From contig NZ_QFAY01000021.1 in the NCBI RefSeq assembly GCF_017884005.1, positions 1 to 55,797 of the forward strand: a stretch of DNA of 55,797 nt, given 5' to 3'. Position numbers and translations under genes: made by a program. Positions 49,926 to 55,797 of this stretch are shown one piece after another (position 1 is the stretch's first letter; the number at the start of each line of letters is the position of its first letter). The notes below the pieces were generated by a model. The model searched no databases, was not told the origin of the DNA, and saw only the letters and a program-made list of their open reading frames with translations. The stretch is from Streptococcus panodentis. Lineage in GTDB: Bacteria; Bacillota; Bacilli; Lactobacillales; Streptococcaceae.

Positions 49926-50015
49926 GTGGATTCTCAAAGTTCAGCGAAAATGTCTGAACCATCTCGTTTGGAATATTTACGCAATAATATGGTAGAATAT
50001 CTACAGAAGAATTAA
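48399..50015 (+). CDS. LXG polymorphic toxin 2, main part (split from a YwqJ-like deaminase tip)
   Basis: 538 residues: LXG domain (about 1-215), hydrophobic stretch (about 235-275), pre-toxin TG motif AVTGHTMITGDQLSTEERIW starting at 282, then a linker rich in DVDVP/ADI-type repeats. The LXG domain targets the protein to the T7SSb pump. The frame stops at 50015 after EYLRNNMVEYLQKN. A deaminase-like tip continues in another frame open from 49988, so the gene is probably frameshifted. The start ATG 48399 lacks a ribosome binding site; an in-frame stop at 48390 excludes a longer form. Confidence 0.8.
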   Translation: MSSAIFLKNKPDFTTDTPDNMSTQGSYFSTMSEIMDDIQAAGNKVKEEGIEDLYVQKGEASLGTTKDSGIFDKSINRIRSMLTSAKKIHSDIMQNIDSKFTKGMDKAFTTLNKVNGAENPYKSKYTQKEVSAVRYKAGSGPYNAEVYTKKESYSLVEILDGKASPIKAAKDVYDERLKRAKELLANKDQLSDEQIKALEGKSAEDIVAAQYPGQLPDYQKLKASRYYEENKESLQYVDTGLKVAAGLAMIGGVLLAPVTGGASLYATYAGGAYLAADSTYSAVTGHTMITGDQLSTEERIWAGIDAAVTVVSMGSAAYLTKLAKAGTSGSTLLKGLATAGKYADDVNDVSKVVYATATGQDPTSALGNLVLGQVMGYGLGKGSDYLNVKFGRGSTPDLAADLPSGGSRKAPSVDVDLPGGSGRVPKVDTSNLNLRSQAAPDITVGRGAADIDAPSISGTKAVPDLPSAKQVAAESAAGVVGGARVKDVDVPRVKDVATPSRTGDVGVPKVDSQSSAKMSEPSRLEYLRNNMVEYLQKN

Positions 50016-50470
50016 ATCAACGTATTAACTTGCGCAGTGAAACGATGAAGCAGTACAATGAGATGAAAAATACCATTAAAAGTAAAAATCGATATGGACC
50101 CGCTTTCGCTACTGTTTATGATAAAACAACAGGGAAGTATTATAGTGCAATTAATCATTTTAGGGGGAAAGAACCTGAATTCCATCCCCTGTTACAAGAA
50201 CGATTTGACAATGCCAGTCAGGAATTGATTGATTCGTACATAAAAACAAAAGGCTTTGCCTCACACGCAGAAGTATATGCAGTGAATGAAGCTTTGAAGG
50301 CTAATCCCAATGCTACCATGGATGATTTATTGGTTAATGTCATTCATACAGATAAGGGTAAGAGTTATATTAATAAAATGCCATATGCAGGCGGTGAAAT
50401 GTTTGTACGGTGTCCGCATTGTCAGTACATGCTGGATGGCTTTAATATGATTTCAGAGGTTGGAAAATGA
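49988..50470 (+). CDS. YwqJ-like nucleic-acid deaminase toxin tip of LXG 2 (shifted frame)
   Basis: An open frame (first usable start TTG 50030) coding about 150 residues. The zinc deaminase signature is visible: SHAEVYAVNEAL (H-A-E, His at 50264-50266) and RCPHCQYM (C-P-H-C at 50411-50422), as in YwqJ-type deaminases of polymorphic toxins. It would modify bases in nucleic acids. It joins LXG 2 by a one-base shift within 49988-50014 (...RISTEELNQRINLRSE). Its last 4 bases overlap the immunity gene (ATGA). Confidence 0.75.
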   Translation, partial: YGRISTEELNQRINLRSETMKQYNEMKNTIKSKNRYGPAFATVYDKTTGKYYSAINHFRGKEPEFHPLLQERFDNASQELIDSYIKTKGFASHAEVYAVNEALKANPNATMDDLLVNVIHTDKGKSYINKMPYAGGEMFVRCPHCQYMLDGFNMISEVGK

Positions 50471-50946
50471 TAGAAGAAAAAATTTTAACAAAAGAAGAAG
50501 TTCTCCGTGACGGTGTTTGTTTTGAAGAAGAACTAGATTGGGGCGGAGAATATTATCAACAAATTGTCTGTGAAAATGAAGCAGGAGAAGAAGTTCCTTA
50601 CACTGGTTTGGCCTATGATTTATATCCAGATGGGAAATTGGAATACTATGGCTACATTGATAATGGGTATCGTCATGGACAGAATATTTGGTTCTATGAG
50701 AATGGTAACATTGAAAGTATAAATTATCAAGACCATGGTGCAGCTGATGGTATTCAAAAGGATTATTATGAAAATGGTTCATTGGAAACAGTGGAATATA
50801 GAGTTTTAGGGATGAAAGTTCTCTACATTCAATATGATGAAAATGGGAATATTATTGAAGAGAAAACCAAACCAACTGAAAAAGACATTGAACGCGCTTT
50901 GAAACGAGGTGTTGATTTATCGACTTTAGACATGAATTTGAAGTAG
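50467..50946 (+). CDS. YwqK-like MORN-repeat immunity protein
   Basis: 159 residues with MORN-type repeats (YPDGKLEYYGYIDNGYRHGQ, then FYENGNIESINYQDHGAADG and YYENGSLETVEY). YwqK is the antitoxin paired with YwqJ in Bacillus, so both halves of this known pair are present. ATG 50467 overlaps the toxin's stop by 4 bases. The 3' end overlaps the open frame of a headless endonuclease V gene. Confidence 0.8.
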   Translation: MIEEKILTKEEVLRDGVCFEEELDWGGEYYQQIVCENEAGEEVPYTGLAYDLYPDGKLEYYGYIDNGYRHGQNIWFYENGNIESINYQDHGAADGIQKDYYENGSLETVEYRVLGMKVLYIQYDENGNIIEEKTKPTEKDIERALKRGVDLSTLDMNLK

Positions 50947-51020
50947 AACAGAATCAATTAAAGAATCAGATAGACTTATCTAATCATTTTGAGGACTCGG
51001 ATATTCGTTATGTCGCAGGG

Positions 51021-51608
51021 GTGGATTTGGCCTATTGGACAGAGAATGACAAGGAATACGGCGTTGCTTGCCTCGTGGTTATTGACCGGGAAAATCTCCA
51101 AGTTGTTGAAGAGGTTAGTTTTCATGATGAAATTACAGTTCCCTATCTCCCAGGTTTTCTTGCATTTAGGGAATTGCCTCTGATTTTGGAGGCAGTTAAA
51201 CTATTGAAAATCAAACCTGACTTATATATGTTTGATGGAAATGGTTATCTGCATCCGCGCCATATGGGAATCGCGACCCATGCTTCCTTTTTCTTAGGGA
51301 AACCAACTATCGGAGTTGCCAAAAATTACTACCATATTGAAGGAGCAGAATTTGTACTTCCTGACAATTACGAAGGAGCCTGTACAGAAATAGTCAAAAA
51401 CGGTGAGATTTATGGGCAAGTATTGCGGACACATCAGAATGTCAAACCGATTTTTATCTCATGCGGGAATTGGATTGATATAGAAACAAGTCAGAAGTTT
51501 GTTTTGGAATTTGTCACTAAAGAAAGCCGTTTGCCTGTTACAACCAGATATGCGGATATCCTGACCCATAAAGAACGAAAGAAACTATCTGGAATTACAA
51601 ATGATTGA
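51021..51608 (+). CDS. nfi: Endonuclease V-like protein, 5' end damaged
   Basis: 195 residues from GTG 51021. Endonuclease V cuts DNA or RNA beside inosine. Conserved elements are present: the first catalytic Asp (AGVDLAYW), Glu in PGFLAFRELP, Asp in MFDGNGYLHPRHMG, Lys in GVAKN. The frame is open back to 50916 and codes the family's normal N-terminus (EQNQLKNQIDLSNHF...) but holds no start codon before GTG 51021, which would remove the first strand. An ATG at 50932 would serve if one T were added. So the gene is probably decapitated or frameshifted. Placement between two toxin cassettes is odd. Confidence 0.75.
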   Translation: MDLAYWTENDKEYGVACLVVIDRENLQVVEEVSFHDEITVPYLPGFLAFRELPLILEAVKLLKIKPDLYMFDGNGYLHPRHMGIATHASFFLGKPTIGVAKNYYHIEGAEFVLPDNYEGACTEIVKNGEIYGQVLRTHQNVKPIFISCGNWIDIETSQKFVLEFVTKESRLPVTTRYADILTHKERKKLSGITND

Positions 51609-51672
51609 ATGATTGCAGGCTTCTTAGCCTTGCGTCAATCATGGCCGTGTCTCCAGAATTTCCGATAATATT

Positions 51673-51704
51673 AAGAGAAGACTGCTTTTGTTCTTCTCTT
51701 TTTG
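51673..51704 (+). terminator. Terminator after the endonuclease V gene
   Basis: AAGAGAAG (51673-51680) pairs with CTTCTCTT (51693-51700), followed by T residues. Confidence 0.75.
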
Positions 51705-51815
51705 ATGTTTGAGGAAAGAGGGAACTCTAAACTTATCGAAATGCTAAAATAGACAAAATTCGTGTGTTTTATCAGTCCTCGTTTTCCTATTTGTTCCTTA
51801 AACAATTCTCTATTA

Positions 51816-51876
51816 TGGTATAATGGAACAAGGAAAATCTCCTACTTAACACTTTGACAATCTTATCTGATTTGAC
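51816..51876 (+). promoter_or_regulatory. Repeated promoter/leader module, copy 3 (before LXG 3)
   Basis: TGG-TATAAT (51819-51824), then GGAACAAGGAAAATCTCCTA and CACTTTGACAATCTTATC. The CAAGG/CTTTG pairing is kept with one G-T pair. As in copy 2, no Shine-Dalgarno precedes ATG 51877. Confidence 0.7.
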
Positions 51877-53403
51877 ATGAGTTCTGCTATTTTCCTAAAG
51901 AACAAACCCGACTTTACGACGGATACGCCTGATAATATGACGACCCAGGGCAGCTATCTCAGTACCATGAGCGAAATCATGGATGATATCAAGGCTGTAG
52001 GGGATAAGGTCAGAGAGGAAGGGCTTGAGAGTCTCTATATTGCCAAAGGCGAAGCTACTTTAGGGACGACCAAGGACAGCGGAATCTTTGATAAGTCCAT
52101 CAATCGTATCAGAAGCATGCTGACGAGTGCCAAGAAGATTCACTCGGATATCATGCAAAACATTGACAGTAAGTTCACCAAGGGGATGGACAAGGCCTTC
52201 ACCACGCTGAACAATGTCAACGGGGCAGAAAAGCCTTACAAGAGTAAACATACGCAAAAAGAGGTGTCCGATGTTCGCTATAAGGCAGGTTCCGGCCCTT
52301 ATAATGCGGAGGTCTATACAAGGAAAGAGTCCTATACTCTGGCTGAAATTCTGGACGGCAAAGCCAGTCCGATCAAGGTAACCAAGGATGTCTATGATGA
52401 GCGGCTGAAGCGGGCCAAGGAACTGCTGGCCAACAAGGACCAGCAGTCTGATGAGCAGATCAAGGCCCTGGAGGGCAAGAGTGCGGAGGATATCGTAGCT
52501 GCTCAGTATCCAGGCCAGCTTCCAGATTACCAGAAGCTCAAGGCCAGCCGCTACTACGAAGAGAATAAGGAGAGCCTTCAGTATGTTGATACGGGCCTGA
52601 AAGTTGCGGCTGGACTAGCCATGATTGGCGGGGTCTTGCTGGCACCTGTCACTGGCGGTGCTTCCCTCTATGCGACCTATGCAGGCGGTGCCTATCTGGC
52701 AGCCGACAGTACTTACTCTGCAGTGACGGGGCACACCATGATCACCGGCGATCAGCTTTCCACCGAAGAGCGGATCTGGGCAGGAATTGACGCAGCGGTG
52801 ACGGTTGTTTCCATGGGCTCAGCGGCCTACCTAACCAAGCTGGCCAAGGCGGGTACGAGCGGTTCCACTCTGTTAAAAGGCCTAGCCACGGCAGGGAAGT
52901 ATGCGGATGATGTCAACGATGTGTCTAAGGTGGTCTATGCGACTGCGACGGGACAGGACCCTACTTCAGCATTAGGAAATTTAGTCTTAGGACAGGTGAT
53001 GGGCTACGGTCTGGGTAAGGGCGGCGATTATCTGAATGTCAAGTTTGGCCGCGGCTCAACTCCGGACTTGGACGTAAATCTTCCGACAGGGGGCGGCCGG
53101 AAGGCTCCATCTGTGGATGTGGACTTGCCGGGCGGTTCCGGCAGGGTGCCGAAAGTTGATACAAGCAACCTAAACCTTCGCAGTCAGGCTGCACCAGACA
53201 TTACTGTCGGAAGAGGAGCGGCAGATGTGGATGTGCCAAGCGTCAGCGGTGCTAAAGCCGTTCCGGACCTTCCAAGTGCCAAGCAGGTGGCGGCAGAAAG
53301 TGCAGCCGGAGTGGTCGGCGGAGCGAGAGTCAAAGACGTAGATGTGCCGAGGGTTAAGGATGTTGCGACTCCGAGCAGAACTGGTGATGTGGATGTGCCT
53401 AAG
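51877..53403 (+). repeat. 1.5-kb duplicated LXG block, copy 2
   Basis: Partner of 48399-49925. Long stretches are base-for-base the same (for example through the pre-toxin domain), and similarity ends at the codons after RTGDVDVP, where the tips begin. Confidence 0.9.
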
Positions 53404-54147
53404 GCAAATAAGCCAGAGCCGACTTACAATCGCGAGCGCATTCTTCAGAATATCGAAGCCAGCAGACGAGCTCGTGAGGCTTCAAACTTTGACCAGTATT
53501 TGGAAAAAGAAAATTTCCAAAAGACTCTGTTAGATATGAATCAAGCAGATAGGCAACGATATCTTCAATGGCATAAATATGCGGAGGCAGGGCTTAGTCC
53601 GTTGGACCGTGTCAGGGTGTTGGAAATTTCTGAAAAAGCTCCAAAGGTAGAATATCAACCGGATTATTCATCTGATAGTGTGCTAGGAATATCGAAGGGT
53701 AATCGTCCTAGTGTGGAGAATGTATATGATCCAGAGTATATTAAAGCACACAAGAAGCAGTTTGGCAATGGGGCCATTAAGATTCAGAAGTTTACTCCTG
53801 TAGAGGGAGGATTTAATAATGGGGCTATTGGTAATCCTAAAGATTATGTAGCTTTTGTTATGCCGAAAGAAACTGGAGAAACTTTAATTGAAGTTAGCAA
53901 AGGAGATCCTAGAGTTCTTGAAGATTTATTAGGCTTGCATCCGGGAGATTTAGGAGATGCACCTGTTGCGATTGAGATTCCACCAGAATCTATCAACAAT
54001 TTAACCATTCCGAGTGGTAATGAAGATTCCGCTTTTGAGGGATTTTGGAGACCTGGCGGTCGCACTTATCCAGGCGATATGCCAGAAGCAGTCATTGATG
54101 AAGTACCTTGGGGGCAATTTACAATTCGGCAGCTAGGAGGCAATTAA
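51877..54147 (+). CDS. LXG polymorphic toxin 3, intact, with unfamiliar C-terminal tip
   Basis: 756 residues. Residues 1 to about 508 repeat LXG 2 (LXG domain, hydrophobic stretch, pre-toxin TG motif, DVDVP-rich linker). The tip from about 510 is new: a helical segment (NRERILQNIEASRRAREASN) and a final domain with FGNGAIKIQKFTPVEGGFNN, VAIEIPPESINNL and FWRPGGRTYPGDMPEAVIDE. The last motif resembles one I associate with polymorphic-toxin tips of unknown activity, but I cannot name it. The stop lies one base before its immunity gene. This is the only LXG gene here without a visible frameshift. Confidence 0.85.
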   Translation: MSSAIFLKNKPDFTTDTPDNMTTQGSYLSTMSEIMDDIKAVGDKVREEGLESLYIAKGEATLGTTKDSGIFDKSINRIRSMLTSAKKIHSDIMQNIDSKFTKGMDKAFTTLNNVNGAEKPYKSKHTQKEVSDVRYKAGSGPYNAEVYTRKESYTLAEILDGKASPIKVTKDVYDERLKRAKELLANKDQQSDEQIKALEGKSAEDIVAAQYPGQLPDYQKLKASRYYEENKESLQYVDTGLKVAAGLAMIGGVLLAPVTGGASLYATYAGGAYLAADSTYSAVTGHTMITGDQLSTEERIWAGIDAAVTVVSMGSAAYLTKLAKAGTSGSTLLKGLATAGKYADDVNDVSKVVYATATGQDPTSALGNLVLGQVMGYGLGKGGDYLNVKFGRGSTPDLDVNLPTGGGRKAPSVDVDLPGGSGRVPKVDTSNLNLRSQAAPDITVGRGAADVDVPSVSGAKAVPDLPSAKQVAAESAAGVVGGARVKDVDVPRVKDVATPSRTGDVDVPKANKPEPTYNRERILQNIEASRRAREASNFDQYLEKENFQKTLLDMNQADRQRYLQWHKYAEAGLSPLDRVRVLEISEKAPKVEYQPDYSSDSVLGISKGNRPSVENVYDPEYIKAHKKQFGNGAIKIQKFTPVEGGFNNGAIGNPKDYVAFVMPKETGETLIEVSKGDPRVLEDLLGLHPGDLGDAPVAIEIPPESINNLTIPSGNEDSAFEGFWRPGGRTYPGDMPEAVIDEVPWGQFTIRQLGGN

Positions 54148-54148
54148 A

Positions 54149-54574
54149 ATGGGAATCACAAAAATAACATGGGAAGAATATGAGAATTATAAGGCAGTAG
54201 ATACGCCGGATAATCTTTATATTCGGGAACATAATGGGAAATACTATACGGTTTTTGAGCTTGGTGTTGCATCTGTAAGGCGAGTTTTTGAGATTGATGC
54301 TGCAGATTTTGAAGCATATCTATCTGGAGAGCGCTCAGGAAATGATTTATTATTTAAAGCTCAGAATGACAGATGGCCACCAACCGAGGAAGAGAAAAAA
54401 GCTAGTGAAAAGCGATTTGTAGAAAAGGGACTTACACCTTTAATAGCTAATCCGAAAAGTCAAGAACTCTTTACTCAAGAAGAACTTGAGAAATTGATTC
54501 CACTTGCTGAACAAAAATGGATTGATTGGAAAGGCAAGCTTCCAGATGATTATGTGTCACCTATAGAGCGATAA
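54149..54574 (+). CDS. Probable immunity protein of LXG 3
   Basis: 141 residues, hydrophilic, no signal or membrane segment (starts MGITKITWEEYENYKAVDTP). Begins directly after the toxin's stop with GGAGG just upstream inside the toxin gene. AT-rich like the toxin tip. Immunity is inferred from position only. Followed by a terminator. Confidence 0.65.
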   Translation: MGITKITWEEYENYKAVDTPDNLYIREHNGKYYTVFELGVASVRRVFEIDAADFEAYLSGERSGNDLLFKAQNDRWPPTEEEKKASEKRFVEKGLTPLIANPKSQELFTQEELEKLIPLAEQKWIDWKGKLPDDYVSPIER

Positions 54575-54583
54575 ATAGTCTGG

Positions 54584-54616
54584 CCACCTGTGATGGAAGT
54601 CGTAGGTGGTTTTCTT
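54584..54616 (+). terminator. Terminator after the LXG 3 immunity gene
   Basis: CCACCT (54584-54589) pairs with AGGTGG (54604-54609), followed by TTTTCTT. Confidence 0.65.
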
Positions 54617-54748
54617 AATTTCCATTTAGCGAACAGAAGTGAAGTTATTTATCCAGCTACGTTTAATGAGCATTTTCGAGGATGGCATGGAGGTAACTGG
54701 AGGACAAGCCTGCCAGGCCAACGTATCAATCCGATTGAAGATTTTTGA
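54614..54748 (+). pseudogene. Orphan toxin tail 1
   Basis: An open frame without start codon reads LNFHLANRSEVIYPATFNEH, then a Trp/Gly-rich end (FRGWHGGNWRTSLPG) and stops at 54746-54748. It has the look of the last 40 residues of a secreted toxin and is followed 26 bases later by a small gene in the immunity position. No LXG domain is attached. Confidence 0.6.
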
Positions 54749-54774
54749 CATAGTTATTGAAAAGGAGAAATAAA

Positions 54775-55107
54775 ATGGCAATAATTTATGCAAGAGTCAA
54801 AATGAATGATAATATTGCACAAGCGTGTAAAATAGTCAGACAGTATACGGCTATGCCTGTTGGTAAAATTAAAAATAGAATTGAAAAGGAAGAAGTTTTA
54901 CTAGAGTATAATTACTTAGACTTAGATGAGTTAAAGTTGATGAGAACTATTCTCAATGCACTTATCAATCTGGGTGCAAAAGTTTATTTATTCAGAGAGA
55001 CTAGAGAAGTTGATATGTCTTATTTAAACAATACCATTGAATCTTACGAAGGTATAGAAGAAGATCGACTTGCACAATATGCCCTCATGTTTGACGATGA
55101 GGACTGA
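54775..55107 (+). CDS. Putative orphan immunity protein 1
   Basis: 110 residues from ATG 54775, preceded by AAAGGAG; an upstream in-frame TTG lacks support. The central segment ACKIVRQYTAMPVGKIKNRI has a look of ribosomal L7/L12 C-terminal-like folds, and the C-terminus is acidic (FDDED). No signal or membrane segment. Its position after orphan toxin tail 1 suggests immunity. Not recognised with certainty. Confidence 0.55.
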   Translation: MAIIYARVKMNDNIAQACKIVRQYTAMPVGKIKNRIEKEEVLLEYNYLDLDELKLMRTILNALINLGAKVYLFRETREVDMSYLNNTIESYEGIEEDRLAQYALMFDDED

Positions 55108-55123
55108 AATAGTATCTAACCTC

Positions 55124-55157
55124 AAAATGTGGTAACATGTAGTTATCACATTTTTTT
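55124..55157 (+). terminator. Terminator after orphan immunity gene 1
   Basis: AAAATGTGGTAAC (55124-55136) pairs with GTTATCACATTTT, one G-T pair, in a T7 run. Confidence 0.85.
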
Positions 55158-55167
55158 ATGTCTACCT

Positions 55168-55305
55168 CAGATTTCCACTGAAGAACGGATCTGGGCAGGT
55201 ATTGATGCAGCGGTGACGGTTGTTTTCATTGGGAATAATGTGTTTGACAAAAACAAAAAAGTGGATAGAATAAAGAAAATACAGAGAATAGAGGGAACAA
55301 AATAA
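55168..55305 (+). pseudogene. Orphan toxin tail 2, with a 60-base scrap of the LXG gene
   Basis: Bases 55172-55233 match the pre-toxin region of LXG 2 and LXG 3 (49280-49340), coding ISTEERIWAGIDAAVTVV in the same frame. The frame then continues with FIGNNVFDKNKKVDRIKK to TAA at 55303-55305. So a piece of an LXG gene is joined to a short new end, directly overlapping the next small gene (TAATG). Confidence 0.75.
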
Positions 55306-55511
55306 TGAATGACGATAAGATGACTGTAATTCAAGAAATGTTTAAAAAAGGTGAAACAGATGAATTAGTCCCCGCAGTTACTGTGATACTGGACGGAAAA
55401 ATTAAAGGTGTGATTGACATTTTGATGGAAAAAAATGGTTATGAAGGTTATCCAGAAGCCATATCTGATATTATCTTTAAAGGCATTTCAACAATGATTG
55501 ATCACGAATAA
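55305..55511 (+). CDS. Putative orphan immunity protein 2
   Basis: 68 residues, acidic and soluble (starts MNDDKMTVIQEMFKKGETDE). Its ATG shares one base with the stop of orphan toxin tail 2; a GAGGG lies upstream. Related to the truncated gene at 55595 by the pattern G-E/L-D-x-x-V-x-x-x-T-x-I-x-D-x-x-I-K. Function inferred from place only. Confidence 0.5.
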   Translation: MNDDKMTVIQEMFKKGETDELVPAVTVILDGKIKGVIDILMEKNGYEGYPEAISDIIFKGISTMIDHE

Positions 55512-55521
55512 ATCAGGCTAA

Positions 55522-55605
55522 TTTTATCGTCAAAATTTTGAAGAGTTAATTCCTGAAAATGAACGATATTGGCTAGTAAAGGACGGTAAATATTATGCCA
55601 GATAG
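55522..55605 (+). pseudogene. Orphan toxin tail 3
   Basis: A start-less open frame codes FYRQNFEELIPENERYWLVK followed by DGKYYAR and a TAG at 55603-55605. Its end overlaps the next small gene by 11 bases, as toxin and immunity genes commonly do. Confidence 0.55.
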
Positions 55606-55759
55606 TAAGTTGGTTATTTTGAACGAGTCTTTCGGTAAGGAAGGATTAGATGAAAAAGTCGAAGGCTTGACTTTGATTGTAGATAGGCAGATTAAGACCG
55701 CCTTTGATGTGATTAAAACTAAAAGGCGGTGGGACAGAACTAAATTTTTAAAAATTTAG
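55595..55759 (+). pseudogene. Putative orphan immunity protein 3, 3' end replaced by a repeat
   Basis: ATG 55595 opens 54 codons (MPDSKLVILNESFGKEGLDE...). The first 43 residues resemble the gene at 55305; from RRWDRTK on, the codons are part of the GGCGGTGGGAC hairpin repeat, so the natural end seems lost through repeat insertion or recombination. Confidence 0.5.
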
Positions 55760-55776
55760 TTCGTCGTCCCAGCCCC
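55725..55776. repeat. GGCGGTGGGAC hairpin repeat, second copy
   Basis: AACTAAATTTTT (55738-55749) and AAAAATTTAGTT (55750-55761) form a perfect 12-bp palindrome, flanked by TGGGAC (55730-55735) and GTCCCA (55766-55771). The opening matches the hairpin at 7371. Confidence 0.7.
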
Positions 55777-55797
55777 GCGAGGATGATTAGGAGCTTT

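Noticed and set aside
51021..51608. Endonuclease V as the toxin or immunity part of a cassette
   Set aside because: The conserved repair-enzyme motifs are complete after the first strand and nothing ties it to LXG export; chromosomal remnant or passenger is simpler.

Overview
The window looks like a chromosome segment of a Streptococcus of the sanguinis/mitis type. The evidence is the hrcA-grpE-dnaK-dnaJ order with CIRCE operators, sortase-anchored surface peptidases, an M26 (IgA1-protease/Zmp-like) metalloprotease whose LPXTG motif lies near its N-terminus, and streptococcal-type tig, rpoE, pyrG and fba. The species call is inference. Housekeeping genes are fairly GC-rich for the genus; the right third is much AT-richer and accessory in character.

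Layout. 1-203: end of an IS3-type insertion sequence. 446-7172: two divergent, cell-wall-anchored secreted peptidases (an M14 zinc carboxypeptidase-like protein and an S15 X-prolyl dipeptidyl peptidase), the first with a cre-like site over its promoter. 7617-13993: an ACT-domain protein with its UPF0210 partner, two tandem pairs of paralogues (unknown membrane proteins; histidine phosphatases) and a VanY-type D,D-carboxypeptidase. 14070-19991: the heat-shock operon under two CIRCE operators around one promoter; its grpE-dnaK and dnaK-dnaJ spacers are packed with nested hairpins and also hold a small AT-rich ORF. 20142-24091: a Nudix gene cut by an in-frame stop, a membrane protein, an overlapping truA / HMP-pyridoxal kinase / ECF S-component operon, and a UPF0340 gene. 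24108-29876: the 1922-residue M26 protease. 30249-36699: tig, rpoE, a B3/B4-domain gene, pyrG behind an apparent CTP-sensing attenuator, a small GyrI-like gene, tRNA-Leu(AAG) and fba.

36983-55797 is a type VIIb secretion (T7SSb) polymorphic-toxin island without the core secretion genes. It starts with four tandem paralogues of a membrane-anchored extracellular protein, two carrying poly-G tracts (11 and 9 G) inside the coding sequence. These are coupled to two small helical proteins resembling LXG-partner (Lap/WXG100-like) targeting factors. Next comes an essC remnant that has lost the core of its D2 ATPase domain but keeps a divergent D3 end. Three LXG toxin genes follow, each with an immunity gene: one broken by two frameshifts with a DUF6572-type immunity gene; one split from a YwqJ-like deaminase tip and followed by a YwqK/MORN-like antitoxin; and one intact with an unfamiliar tip. 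The last two share an almost identical N-terminal 1.5 kb and differ only in their tips. The window ends in a row of at least three orphan toxin tails, each followed by or overlapping a small putative immunity gene.

Reading the parts together (inference): the island is a recombining store of T7SSb effectors, adaptors and immunity genes. A repeated promoter/leader module stands before the essC remnant and two LXG genes, and shared 5' halves allow tip exchange. Several lesions (A6 tract, poly-G tracts, toxin-tip junctions, a decapitated endonuclease V gene) are either real decay/phase variation or assembly indels. Re-sequencing would decide which.
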